DNA of 64,000 bases. Source: Bacteroidota bacterium (GTDB taxonomy: Bacteria; Bacteroidota; Bacteroidia; Chitinophagales; Chitinophagaceae). The stretch spans positions 124,001-188,000 of the forward strand of contig JAFDXL010000001.1 in NCBI GenBank assembly GCA_018267955.1, read 5' to 3'. The position numbers were made by a program, and so were the translations under genes. Shown here one piece after another: positions 1-9,769 of the stretch. Numbering within the stretch: position 1 is the first letter of the stretch; each line of letters opens with the position of its first letter. Below the pieces are notes generated by a model. It was not told where the DNA came from and searched no databases. It was given only the letters and a program-made list of their open reading frames with translations.

Positions 1-1092
1 CACGGAGAACATATACCCTTTCGCCGGGGTATAAGAACGCGACATCAGTGTAGTATCTGTTACGGTAGCAATAAGGGTATTAGCTCCAATGTTAAGCTGC
101 GATTCATTAATGGAAATATTGGTATCCGTTGTGTTGATCGTATTGCCGTTCAATGTCCATTTATACTGCAATGTATTCGGGTTGGGTTTTACGGGCGTAA
201 ATGAAAAACTCAGTGGTGTAGCAGAGCTCTGTATCTTACCGGTATTGGCAGGTATATAAGCATCTATCGGGTTCACCTTATCATAAATTCGGTCAATGAT
301 ATTTTCCTTACACACGGCACAGAGCGGCACATTCAGAAAACGCATTTTACAGTTTTGATGCGGACGATACCAGGATGCTTCTACTCCGCTGGTACCATGT
401 GCATAAATACCAACGCTGCCTGTTCCGATCCATTTATGCCATACATTGGTTACAGTGCTGTTGTCCTGTGTCATATTAGGATGCTCGCCCGGCATATTAT
501 TCCAATATTCGTCCCACAGTTTGCCAAAGGTGTGTCCCAGTTCGTGTACTGCTGTTTCATTGGCAGATGAGTTGATGCTGAAAGTGATATAGTTGCCGCC
601 CGTACCGCCATATTCAGGGTCGTTCACCAATACCATGGGCACATCATACATCGGGAAGTTGGCATTTAACACACTGAAAACACCGGAGCTATTCTGTGCC
701 CATACCGCCCTGTGTACACCGCCATTATCGTAGGTAGATCTGAAGTAGGTATTATGAGATTCGATAGGCGACGCAGGTTCAGTTACATCGGTCGCGGTAC
801 CAGGGTGTGTGGTGCCTGCTTCCGCGGATGGCACCTGTATGCTATATACGTTGAAGAATTTTGCATACTCTTTATACGGGCTTGCATTGAACACATAAGC
901 CTGTATGCTCTTTACTTTGTCCTTGAAAGTATCAAGCTGGGATGATAAGAAACCATCGGGAAGTACCACGATATTAATACGGTTCGTATCGGGGCCGTTA
1001 ATATTAATGTTACTTACAGGAAACGTTTGAGCATTGCCTGCAGAAGCCAGCAAAATACCTGCTGCACACAACCATTGTAATTTTAAAAGCAT
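1..1092 (-). CDS. M64-family secreted metallopeptidase (IgA-peptidase-like), 3' end outside window
   Basis: Reading the minus strand from an ATG at 1092 gives a signal peptide (MLLKLQWLCAAGILLASAGNAQ) and an open frame that runs off the left edge, so the C-terminus is missing. Near residue 183 lies HELGHTFGKLWDEY, a zinc-metalloprotease HExxH motif with the downstream acidic residue expected of peptidase family M64, whose type member cleaves IgA. A Pro/Asn-rich, Ig-like segment follows (IQSSATPLSFSFTPVKPNPN). In this phylum such proteins often end in a T9SS sorting domain, but that part cannot be seen here. The gene starts 1 bp after the stop of the lipoprotein gene upstream, so the two are probably co-transcribed. 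The family call is firm from the motif. The substrate is unknown, and IgA cleavage should not be assumed for what may be an environmental organism. Confidence 0.85.
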   Translation of the reverse strand, partial: MLLKLQWLCAAGILLASAGNAQTFPVSNININGPDTNRINIVVLPDGFLSSQLDTFKDKVKSIQAYVFNASPYKEYAKFFNVYSIQVPSAEAGTTHPGTATDVTEPASPIESHNTYFRSTYDNGGVHRAVWAQNSSGVFSVLNANFPMYDVPMVLVNDPEYGGTGGNYITFSINSSANETAVHELGHTFGKLWDEYWNNMPGEHPNMTQDNSTVTNVWHKWIGTGSVGIYAHGTSGVEASWYRPHQNCKMRFLNVPLCAVCKENIIDRIYDKVNPIDAYIPANTGKIQSSATPLSFSFTPVKPNPNTLQYKWTLNGNTINTTDTNISINESQLNIGANTLIATVTDTTLMSRSYTPAKGYMFSV

Positions 1093-1093
1093 A

Positions 1094-1600
1094 CTATTCT
1101 ATGTTTAAAGGAATAACTGTTATTTGTTTATCGGTTGATTTAGTTTTTTGAATAATTATCTTTTTCATCCCGGCATTGTAATTGGTCCGTACAGAGATAA
1201 AGTCTTCGTTCCTTTTAACAGGAATCGTTTTCAATGCTCCTGTTTCATCTGAGGATTCGATCCAGGTATTGAGCGGGTCTTTGATGTGATACGTAGTAAG
1301 GGCCACATCCTTGTCATCGGCAAATGATACTGTATAATCGTCGCCGGAATTATCATTCTGTCCGGGTTTAAGCTTACCGGCAACTTTATTCACTTTAGAT
1401 ACTTCAAAAGCAATAGAAGAGTCAGCCTTCCTGCTGGCCTTTAGTATTACGGCAAGTATGTACGACCCGGTGGGTTTATTATCACTCGCTGCTGTTGCTT
1501 CGTTTGTCCCCGGATTGCTCCCGGCAGCCGGTTTCGTTGTTTTGCAGGCTACAGAGAGGGTCAAAACTCCGGCGAAGAAGAGGTAAATACGCTTTCTCAT
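1094..1600 (-). CDS. Small hypothetical lipoprotein upstream of the M64 peptidase
   Basis: The open frame begins at 1615, but the likelier start is the internal ATG at 1600 (MRKRIYLFFAGVLTL), which begins a typical lipoprotein signal with the lipobox LSVAC. The mature part is low-complexity at first (KTTKPAAGSNPGTNEATAASDNKP) and then about 120 residues predicted to be beta-rich, with no family I recognise. Its stop lies 1 bp before the M64 peptidase start, which suggests one transcript and a possible role as a surface partner of the protease. That role is inference from position only. The mature protein is probably anchored to the outer or inner membrane through the cysteine. Confidence 0.7.
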   Translation of the reverse strand: MRKRIYLFFAGVLTLSVACKTTKPAAGSNPGTNEATAASDNKPTGSYILAVILKASRKADSSIAFEVSKVNKVAGKLKPGQNDNSGDDYTVSFADDKDVALTTYHIKDPLNTWIESSDETGALKTIPVKRNEDFISVRTNYNAGMKKIIIQKTKSTDKQITVIPLNIE

Positions 1601-1711
1601 AAATAAGGATGGCAATATATATTTAATAATCCAGCATTAAAGCCATTATTTCACATATATGACCGAATAATTACACTGTCAAATATCACCAAAGTCACAA
1701 TACATTTCAGA

Positions 1712-1740
1712 TAATGTTAACTATAGCTGGCGTAAATTTG
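1712..1740 (+). promoter_or_regulatory. Bacteroidota-type promoter for scpB
   Basis: TAAATTTG at 1733-1740 matches the Bacteroidota -7 element TAnnTTTG. A weak -33 like element (TGTTAA) lies about 19 bp upstream. The predicted start is near 1747, giving a leader of about 100 nt before the scpB ATG. Confidence 0.45.
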
Positions 1741-1850
1741 CGGTGTAAAACAAAGGGATAACCTGTTTTTACCCACACCTGTGCATTTCTTTTCGGGTGA
1801 AAGAAGCAGGGCTATCTTATTTTCGATGTGTACCTGAAAGGAGAATAATT

Positions 1851-2492
1851 ATGGATATCGAACAATTAATGCCACACGTAGAAGCACTGATATTTGCCAG
1901 CGAACGTCCTATAACGTTAATGGAGATGACAGACATGCTTTCTCAGGCTTTGGAAGAGATCATAGAAGGGGAACGCGTTGCAACCTGCATCGAGGCTGTC
2001 AGGGAAAAATATGAGGCTGCATACTATCCTTTCCAGCTTAGGGAAGCAGGTGGTGGCTACCAGTTCCTTACCAAAAAAGCATATCATAAGACCGTTCTTC
2101 AGCTGAATGGTGATAAACATATCAAAAAGCTGTCTGCTGCTGCCATGGAAACACTGGCTATCATCGCTTACAAACAGCCGATCACTAAGAGTGAGATCGA
2201 ATTTATCCGCGGCGTGAGTGCTGATTATTCTATTCAGAAACTGCTGGAAAAAGAATTGATCGTTATTGTAGGCCGTAACGAGAATATGATCGGTAAGCCA
2301 CTTACTTATGCCACATCCAAGAATTTTATGGATTACCTGGGCATCAACAATTCAGGAGAATTGCCACAATTAAAAGACATTACGAACATTGAAATAGTGC
2401 TTCCAACAAACGGAAGCGAAGCCCAGCCCGAAGACGAGGCACAAGTACTGGTAACTGCTGAGGGTACCCTCATAGAAAATACCGGAGAATAA
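1851..2492 (+). CDS. scpB: Segregation and condensation protein B
   Basis: ScpB is the winged-helix dimeric subunit of the Smc-ScpA-ScpB condensin that organises and segregates the chromosome. The protein begins MDIEQLMPHVEALIFASERP, the usual ScpB N-terminus, and carries the conserved LSAAAMETLAIIAYKQPITK and IEFIRGV segments of the second winged helix. A longer frame opens at 1797. I place the start at 1851 because the family N-terminus begins there and AAAGGAG lies about 8 bp upstream, an unusually clear Shine-Dalgarno for this phylum. The acidic C-terminal tail (about residues 185-213) is typical. A hairpin terminator follows, so the gene seems monocistronic. scpA is not in the window. 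Confidence 0.95.
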   Translation: MDIEQLMPHVEALIFASERPITLMEMTDMLSQALEEIIEGERVATCIEAVREKYEAAYYPFQLREAGGGYQFLTKKAYHKTVLQLNGDKHIKKLSAAAMETLAIIAYKQPITKSEIEFIRGVSADYSIQKLLEKELIVIVGRNENMIGKPLTYATSKNFMDYLGINNSGELPQLKDITNIEIVLPTNGSEAQPEDEAQVLVTAEGTLIENTGE

Positions 2493-2516
2493 GGGAGCTT
2501 TTACAATCTTAAGAGG

Positions 2517-2547
2517 AGCCTGCTCATTGGAGCGGGCTTTTTGTTTT
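2517..2547 (+). terminator. Rho-independent terminator after scpB
   Basis: AGCCTGCTC and GAGCGGGCT form a 9-bp stem around an ATTG loop, followed by a T-rich run (TTTTTGTTTTT). Confidence 0.85.
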
Positions 2548-2596
2548 TAATAATAAGATTTTAATGCCTGCATCCAACAAGGAGGCGTAAATCATC

Positions 2597-2604
2597 TAAT
2601 TTTG
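2597..2604 (+). promoter_or_regulatory. Bacteroidota -7 element upstream of the M28/PDZ peptidase
   Basis: TAATTTTG fits TAnnTTTG and would give a short leader of about 12 nt before the ATG at 2623. No convincing -33 TTG is visible. Confidence 0.35.
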
Positions 2605-2622
2605 CTAAATCAAATTATAGAA

Positions 2623-4278
2623 ATGAAAGCTCCTCAAACGGCATTGGCTGTTGCATTGTTATCTGCCTTATTTTCTCAACCAACTTTCGCTAAAGGAAAT
2701 AATGATAAAAAAACCATCAAACAGTTAAAGGCTGATATCGGCTACCTGGCATCAGACGCATTGGAAGGCAGGCGTACAGGCAGCAACGGAGAGCATAAAG
2801 CAGCAGATTATATTATTGCTGCATACAATAATGCGGGCATCGCTGCCTATAAGGGGAATTACAAATATCCTTTCACTTTTGTGAATGGGAAAGAGATAGC
2901 GCCTAATACTGTTATTAAGGTCAACGGAAGATCTGTAACAGATCATGAAATGGCTTTCCCATTGCCGTTTAGCGCTACAGCAAAGAAGGCTCATGGAGAA
3001 ATTTTGCCCGGGGTATATGAGCAAAACAATGTTTGGATGATCCCTTTGTATACAGATGCCGATGAAGCGAAAGATCCGCATTTCGATTGGGAAAAGTTTG
3101 TTTTCGATAAGGCCAAAGATGCTGCGAAACAGGGTGCAAATGGTGTGGTTTTTTACGATAGCTATGATTCTAAATACCCGGTTAGCTATAATGCCAAGTC
3201 CGACTATGAGACAATAGATATTCCGGTAGGCATGCTTACTTACAAAGGCTATACTGCCTATGTGCCTGCCGAAGGTGGTGTACAGGTAGAAATGGAAATC
3301 TTCTTTAAAAAGACGGAACTGACAGGTACTAATATCGCTGCTTATATAGATAATGGCGCAAAGTATACAGTGGCTATTGGTGCACATTACGATCACCTGG
3401 GATATGGCGAAGATGGTAATAGCCTGTACGCAAAAAAAGAAAAGGCGATACATAATGGTGCAGACGATAATGCCAGCGGCACTGCAGCATTAATGCAGCT
3501 ATCCAAATGGATCAGGAACGCTAAATTGAAGCATTATAACTATTTGTTCCTAAACTTTTCGGGAGAGGAATTAGGGTTACTAGGGTCTAAAGCTATGGTG
3601 AAAGATGCGGGATTGGATAGTACCAATATTGCCTATATGGTAAATATGGATATGGTAGGCAGGCTGAACGATAGCACACATGCATTGACTGTGGGTGGTG
3701 TTGGCACATCGCCAACATGGTTTAAGGTAATTGATAAGTCCGATCCGCGTTTTAAGATCGTGTACGATTCGTCAGGCATTGGCCCTTCAGACCATACATC
3801 CTTTTACAACAAAGGGATCCCTGTGTTGTTCTTCTTTACCGGCCTGCATACAGATTACCACAAGCCGAGCGATGATGCTGACAAGATCAACTACAAAGGC
3901 GAAGCGCTGGTAATGGACTATATATATGATGTAGTGAAGAAAATGGATAAGATGCCAAGGCCTGTATATACGCCCACAAAGCAATCCACCATTGGCAAAG
4001 TGCGTTTTAAAGTAACGCTTGGCATCATGCCTGATTATTCCTTCCAGGAAGGTGGTGTACGTGTGGATGGCGTAAGCGATGGCCGCCCTGCAATGAAAGC
4101 AGGCCTCAAGGCCGGAGATGTCATCATTCAGCTGGGCGATAACAAGGTCAACGGTATGCAAACTTACATGGAAGCATTGGGCAAATTTGCTGAGGGCGAT
4201 AAGACTATCGTAAAATTCATCAGGAACGGTAAAGAGATGAGCGTTCCTCTTGAATTTACTCCCGCTGAGAAAAAATAG
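2623..4278 (+). CDS. Secreted M28 family zinc aminopeptidase with PA-like insert and C-terminal PDZ domain
   Basis: A signal peptide (MKAPQTALAVALLSALFSQPTFA) precedes a co-catalytic di-zinc M28 peptidase. The metal and catalytic motifs are in order: GAHYDHLG near residue 252, GADDNASG near 278, SGEELGLLG near 313, NMDMVG near 341 and a distal His in TDYH near 410. Residues about 90-235 between the lead-in and the zinc motifs resemble a protease-associated insert. A PDZ domain fills about residues 460-545 (GVRVDGVSDGRPAMKAGLKAGDVI). The organisation fits a periplasmic or secreted aminopeptidase. The open frame can be extended to a TTG at 2602, but the ATG at 2623 begins the signal peptide. 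It converges on the ABC transporter gene with no gap. A second M28 peptidase without PDZ lies at 42604. Confidence 0.93.
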   Translation: MKAPQTALAVALLSALFSQPTFAKGNNDKKTIKQLKADIGYLASDALEGRRTGSNGEHKAADYIIAAYNNAGIAAYKGNYKYPFTFVNGKEIAPNTVIKVNGRSVTDHEMAFPLPFSATAKKAHGEILPGVYEQNNVWMIPLYTDADEAKDPHFDWEKFVFDKAKDAAKQGANGVVFYDSYDSKYPVSYNAKSDYETIDIPVGMLTYKGYTAYVPAEGGVQVEMEIFFKKTELTGTNIAAYIDNGAKYTVAIGAHYDHLGYGEDGNSLYAKKEKAIHNGADDNASGTAALMQLSKWIRNAKLKHYNYLFLNFSGEELGLLGSKAMVKDAGLDSTNIAYMVNMDMVGRLNDSTHALTVGGVGTSPTWFKVIDKSDPRFKIVYDSSGIGPSDHTSFYNKGIPVLFFFTGLHTDYHKPSDDADKINYKGEALVMDYIYDVVKKMDKMPRPVYTPTKQSTIGKVRFKVTLGIMPDYSFQEGGVRVDGVSDGRPAMKAGLKAGDVIIQLGDNKVNGMQTYMEALGKFAEGDKTIVKFIRNGKEMSVPLEFTPAEKK

Positions 4279-6066
4279 TTATTGCTCCGGTGCAGCCTCT
4301 ACCTGGTGACGATAGAGCGCTGCATAGCTGCCATTCAGTTCCATAAGTTGCTCATGCGTTCCCTGTTCTGTAATGGAGCCATCTTCCAGTACGAGTATTT
4401 TATCAAACGCCCAGCTGGTAAATATCCGGTGTGTGATAACGATGGTGCTGGTATGTTTCAGGTACGCAGATAGGTTATGCAAGATGGTTTGCTCCGTCTT
4501 GGTATCTACTGCAGATAACGATTCATCCATCAGTAATATCGGGCTGTTTTTGATCAGTGCCCTTGCCAGTACCATACGCTGTTTCTGTCCGCCCGATAGC
4601 ATTACACCCCGCTCCCCAATGACAGTTTCATAACCGTTGGATAGCGTTTCGATATCCTTGCCGAGGTCGGCCAGTCGTGCGGCTTCCTTCACTTGTTGCT
4701 CGGTTGCTGTGCTCAGCCCGAATTTGATATTGTTATACACGGTATCTGAAAACAGGTAGGCTTCCTGCGGCGCATACGCCACTTGTTGCCTGAAGTCGTG
4801 AAGGTCAAGCTTCTTAATATTAGTATCATCCAGCAACACATCTCCGGTATCGGCATCATACATACGCAGCAGCATATGCGCCAGTGTAGATTTACCCGAT
4901 CCGGTACGGCCGATAATGGCAACCTTCTCGCCGGGGATTATATCAAGGCTGAAGTTTTTCAGTGCCTGTATGCCTGTATGCGGATAGGTGAAACTGACAT
5001 TACGGAAGCTGATCTTTCCTTTTAATGGTTGTTTAACGGCATTACCAGGGGTAACGATGGCAGGCTCTGTATGGAGAAATTCATCGATCCTTTTCTGCGA
5101 GGCGCTGGCCCTTTGTATCATAGAAGCCACCCAGCCAATACTGGATATGGGGAACATCAGCAGGTTGATGTAAATAACAAACTCGGCAATATTACCTACC
5201 GATATAGTACCCTTAATAGCAAAGTAGCCGCCTATCAATACGGTACTGAGCATGCTCAGCCCTATAAACAGGTTCATGGCCGGGAAATAGATGGCTTCGG
5301 TAAGCGATAGGTTGATAGCACTCTTCTTATATTCTTCTGATGTGTTATTGAAGAAACCCAGCATATTTTTTTCCTGCACAAAAGATTTAATAACGCGTAT
5401 GCCCGAATATGATTCCTGTGCCGTAGTGGTAAGCCCGCTTAGCTGTGCCTGTATCTTTTCGCTCTTACGAAAAATGATGCTGTTGACTATGTAAATGGAT
5501 ATAGCGAGTATTGGCAGCGGGGTAACCACATATATGGTGAGCATAGGGCTAACGCGCAGCATACCCCATATGCTCATAATACACAATACAATAAGGTTAA
5601 TGCTGTACATCAATGATGGCCCTGTGTACATGCGCACTCTCGATACGTCCTCAGCTATCCTGTTCATCAGGTCGCCGGTGTAATGCGTTTTATAGAACTG
5701 TGTATTTAATTGCTGGTAATGGTCATAGATCTCGTTCTTCTGATCATACTCAATAAAGCGCGACATCACGATGATGGTCTGCCTCATGAAAAACATAAAC
5801 ACACCTCTCAGCAGGGCTAACCCCAGCAGTAATAAGCTATTCCATAGCACCATGGAAAAGATGTGATCTTTGAAAGCGTCGGCCAGTTTACTATCGGTGA
5901 TGAGGTGATAACCGGCAATATTTTCCTGCACCTGGTCTATTACATTCCTTACCACAACAGGAGATACAACCGCGAAGATGTTTGATATGGAAACGAAAAG
6001 TATGCCCGACAATAAACGCCATTTATACTTAACGAAATATTTATTAAGTGAAGCCAGCTTCTTCAT
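4279..6066 (-). CDS. ABC exporter half-transporter (permease-ATPase fusion)
   Basis: A 595-residue type IV ABC exporter. Residues 1 to about 310 hold six membrane segments, with DLMNRIAEDVSRVR and the QERFSG-like AQESYSGIRVIKSF coupling regions. The ATPase domain follows with Walker A GRTGSGKST near 387, signature LSGGQKQRMVLARAL near 490, Walker B ILLMDE near 512 and an H-loop in IVITHR. It would act as a homodimer exporting a lipid, peptide or drug, and the sequence does not decide which. The frame extends to a TTG at 6075, but ATG at 6066 (MKKLASLNKYF) is the natural start. It stands alone, convergent with the M28 peptidase gene and divergent from gyrB. Confidence 0.93.
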   Translation of the reverse strand: MKKLASLNKYFVKYKWRLLSGILFVSISNIFAVVSPVVVRNVIDQVQENIAGYHLITDSKLADAFKDHIFSMVLWNSLLLLGLALLRGVFMFFMRQTIIVMSRFIEYDQKNEIYDHYQQLNTQFYKTHYTGDLMNRIAEDVSRVRMYTGPSLMYSINLIVLCIMSIWGMLRVSPMLTIYVVTPLPILAISIYIVNSIIFRKSEKIQAQLSGLTTTAQESYSGIRVIKSFVQEKNMLGFFNNTSEEYKKSAINLSLTEAIYFPAMNLFIGLSMLSTVLIGGYFAIKGTISVGNIAEFVIYINLLMFPISSIGWVASMIQRASASQKRIDEFLHTEPAIVTPGNAVKQPLKGKISFRNVSFTYPHTGIQALKNFSLDIIPGEKVAIIGRTGSGKSTLAHMLLRMYDADTGDVLLDDTNIKKLDLHDFRQQVAYAPQEAYLFSDTVYNNIKFGLSTATEQQVKEAARLADLGKDIETLSNGYETVIGERGVMLSGGQKQRMVLARALIKNSPILLMDESLSAVDTKTEQTILHNLSAYLKHTSTIVITHRIFTSWAFDKILVLEDGSITEQGTHEQLMELNGSYAALYRHQVEAAPEQ

Positions 6067-6292
6067 AAAGCGCAAAGGTCGGGGAAAACATCTGTACCCC
6101 GGTGGTTAAATACATTTTATTTGATAATTGTACTATGGATAATGCCGATACCGCAACAGTAACCATAACAGTTCAGACCACTTTTTTACATATTGGATCA
6201 TATTTAGATACCAGCTTTCCCGCACGTTATCCCCAAACTGTTGAAAACCTTACTGGTAAAGGGTTTCAATGATAGGGAATATATCTTTTTTT
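6067..6292. other. Intergenic region between ABC exporter and gyrB
   Basis: The divergent gap runs to 6425. Apart from the gyrB promoter at 6293-6324, I see no ORF, repeat or RNA motif. It should also hold the promoter of the exporter gene, but I found no clear minus-strand consensus. Confidence 0.5.
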
Positions 6293-6324
6293 CTTGTTTT
6301 ATAGGGCGGTTTTTAGTATTTTTG
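6293..6324 (+). promoter_or_regulatory. gyrB promoter (Bacteroidota type)
   Basis: A -33 TTG at 6294-6296 and a -7 TATTTTTG at 6317-6324 are separated by 20 bp, a full match to the Bacteroidota consensus. Transcription would start near 6331, leaving a leader of about 95 nt before the gyrB ATG. Confidence 0.65.
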
Positions 6325-6332
6325 TAAGATAA

Positions 6333-8411
<2,079 letters not shown>

Positions 8412-8486
8412 GTAGGTAGTCGTGAGGTATGAGTAATGAGTCGTAAGTAAAAGTTACTCACTTCCACTTTTGAATTTTGAATTTAT

Positions 8487-8517
8487 AAGCGGCCTTAGGG
8501 TCGCTTTATTTTTTTTA
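8487..8517 (+). terminator. Terminator after gyrB
   Basis: AAGCGGCC pairs with GGTCGCTT across a TTAG loop (8 bp, one G-T pair), followed by a long T-run. Confidence 0.8.
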
Positions 8518-8541
8518 TATTTATGATAATCGCACTATCCT

Positions 8542-9501
8542 ATGTATATCCGTTGTGTTTTCCTGATATTGTTTCTTTCTTCAACACTTACTCATGCCCA
8601 ATTTAGAGAGGATGTAAAAGAATATTATTCCAACATTAATCGGGGGAAAATATTTTATGTGAAGAAGGATTATAGCAAAGCAGCAGATTTTAGCATCGCG
8701 GGGCTTAACTATTTGCAACCATTCCGCGAAGACTTAGATCAGTTGGCCTATTGGTGTAGCCTTGCCGGCAGGCACAAAGAAGCAATAAAATATTATGAGC
8801 ATGCTGTTTACAACGGACTGGAGTATGCTGATACAGCTACATACCCTGATTATTATCGTGCCCGAAGGGGAACAAGAGAATACACGGCTTTTGTAAATAA
8901 GCTCGATTCTCTGTATAAAATGTTCAAACAGAGATTAGATATTGATTTTTGCCTGATGGTGCAAAAGATGATTGCAGAGGACCAAGCATTTCGGAATGAA
9001 CATTTGAATGATAAGGATACGGTAATCCGTAACTTTTCTTCACGTTTACTTGTAGAGGCGGATACTAATAATATGAACACGTTGATAGCGTATATCAACG
9101 GCCAAGGGATTCCGCACGAATATGAAATGACACCTGGTATCGCTACCGCATTTAAAATGCTGATACACCATATGATCTATTATACCAACTACGATTATTC
9201 AAAAGATAAGGCTATTAGGTTGGTACATCTCGTTGATAGTGCGATATATGAAGGCAGGTTGCCAAATTCATTCTTATACAATGGGCTAGATAGGGCACAT
9301 CAGCTTTGTTGCAAAACACAATTATACGGTACTTTTTATAGCAAGACCGCAACAGGTAAAATTACCTATACAGATATAGAAGATGTGCAAAATGTTGATA
9401 GGCGGCGGGAACAATGGCTCTTGCTCCCCCTTTACTGGAGTATGAGGTTTAATTTCGACGACCGGTATCAATTGCCCGAAGGATATACTTATAAAGAGTA
9501 G
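8542..9501 (+). CDS. Secreted TPR-like hypothetical protein
   Basis: A 319-residue protein with a clear signal peptide (MYIRCVFLILFLSSTLTHAQ). The first third has helical pairs resembling tetratricopeptide repeats (SKAADFSIAGLNYL, LAGRHKEAIKYYEHAVYNGL). The rest is rich in Tyr, Asp and Arg and ends with a conserved-looking block (VDRRREQWLLLPLYWSMRFNFD). Similar small TPR-like exported proteins are common and unnamed in this phylum. It is followed by a strong terminator, so it is a single-gene unit. No function can be assigned. Confidence 0.75.
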   Translation: MYIRCVFLILFLSSTLTHAQFREDVKEYYSNINRGKIFYVKKDYSKAADFSIAGLNYLQPFREDLDQLAYWCSLAGRHKEAIKYYEHAVYNGLEYADTATYPDYYRARRGTREYTAFVNKLDSLYKMFKQRLDIDFCLMVQKMIAEDQAFRNEHLNDKDTVIRNFSSRLLVEADTNNMNTLIAYINGQGIPHEYEMTPGIATAFKMLIHHMIYYTNYDYSKDKAIRLVHLVDSAIYEGRLPNSFLYNGLDRAHQLCCKTQLYGTFYSKTATGKITYTDIEDVQNVDRRREQWLLLPLYWSMRFNFDDRYQLPEGYTYKE

Positions 9502-9518
9502 CTGCCATTAAACTAAGA

Positions 9519-9546
9519 AGCCCCGCAGGATTGCGGAGCTTTTTTT
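9519..9546 (+). terminator. Terminator after the TPR-like protein
   Basis: AGCCCCGCA and TGCGGAGCT form a hairpin with one C-A mismatch and a GGAT loop, followed by seven T. Confidence 0.8.
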
Positions 9547-9618
9547 CATTTCAGTTCCCGTATGCAAAAGCAATGAGAACTATTTACCCCTATTGAAACG
9601 AAAGCGTCTTTATATCAG

Positions 9619-9640
9619 AACTTTTGAAACCTCAAAAGTT
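9619..9640. repeat. Perfect 9-bp inverted repeat of unknown role
   Basis: AACTTTTGA, loop AACC, TCAAAAGTT. It lies between two terminators in a 170-bp gap that has no gene. It has no T-run of its own. It could be an operator-like palindrome or a relic. Confidence 0.5.
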
Positions 9641-9713
9641 TAATCGTCGCGTTAAAAAAAGTCTGCTAATGTATAAGTTTCTAAACATATAGAAAACTTA
9701 TTTTCTCTGATAC

Positions 9714-9748
9714 ATAAAAATAACCATACCCTTTTGAGGTATGGTTAT
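9714..9748 (-). terminator. Terminator after yidC
   Basis: A perfect 11-bp stem (ATAACCATACC / GGTATGGTTAT) with a 7-nt loop. Read on the minus strand it ends in a T-rich run, so it terminates yidC. Confidence 0.85.
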
Positions 9749-9769
9749 ATAATCAGGAAAAATTATCAA

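Noticed and set aside
712-945. Plus-strand frame in the first kilobase
   Set aside because: It is the shadow of the M64 peptidase on the minus strand, which has a signal peptide and the zinc motif.
2752-3453. A 233-codon minus-strand frame inside the M28/PDZ peptidase gene
   Set aside because: It is antisense to a well-supported peptidase and its product is a Cys/Ile-rich string typical of shadow frames.
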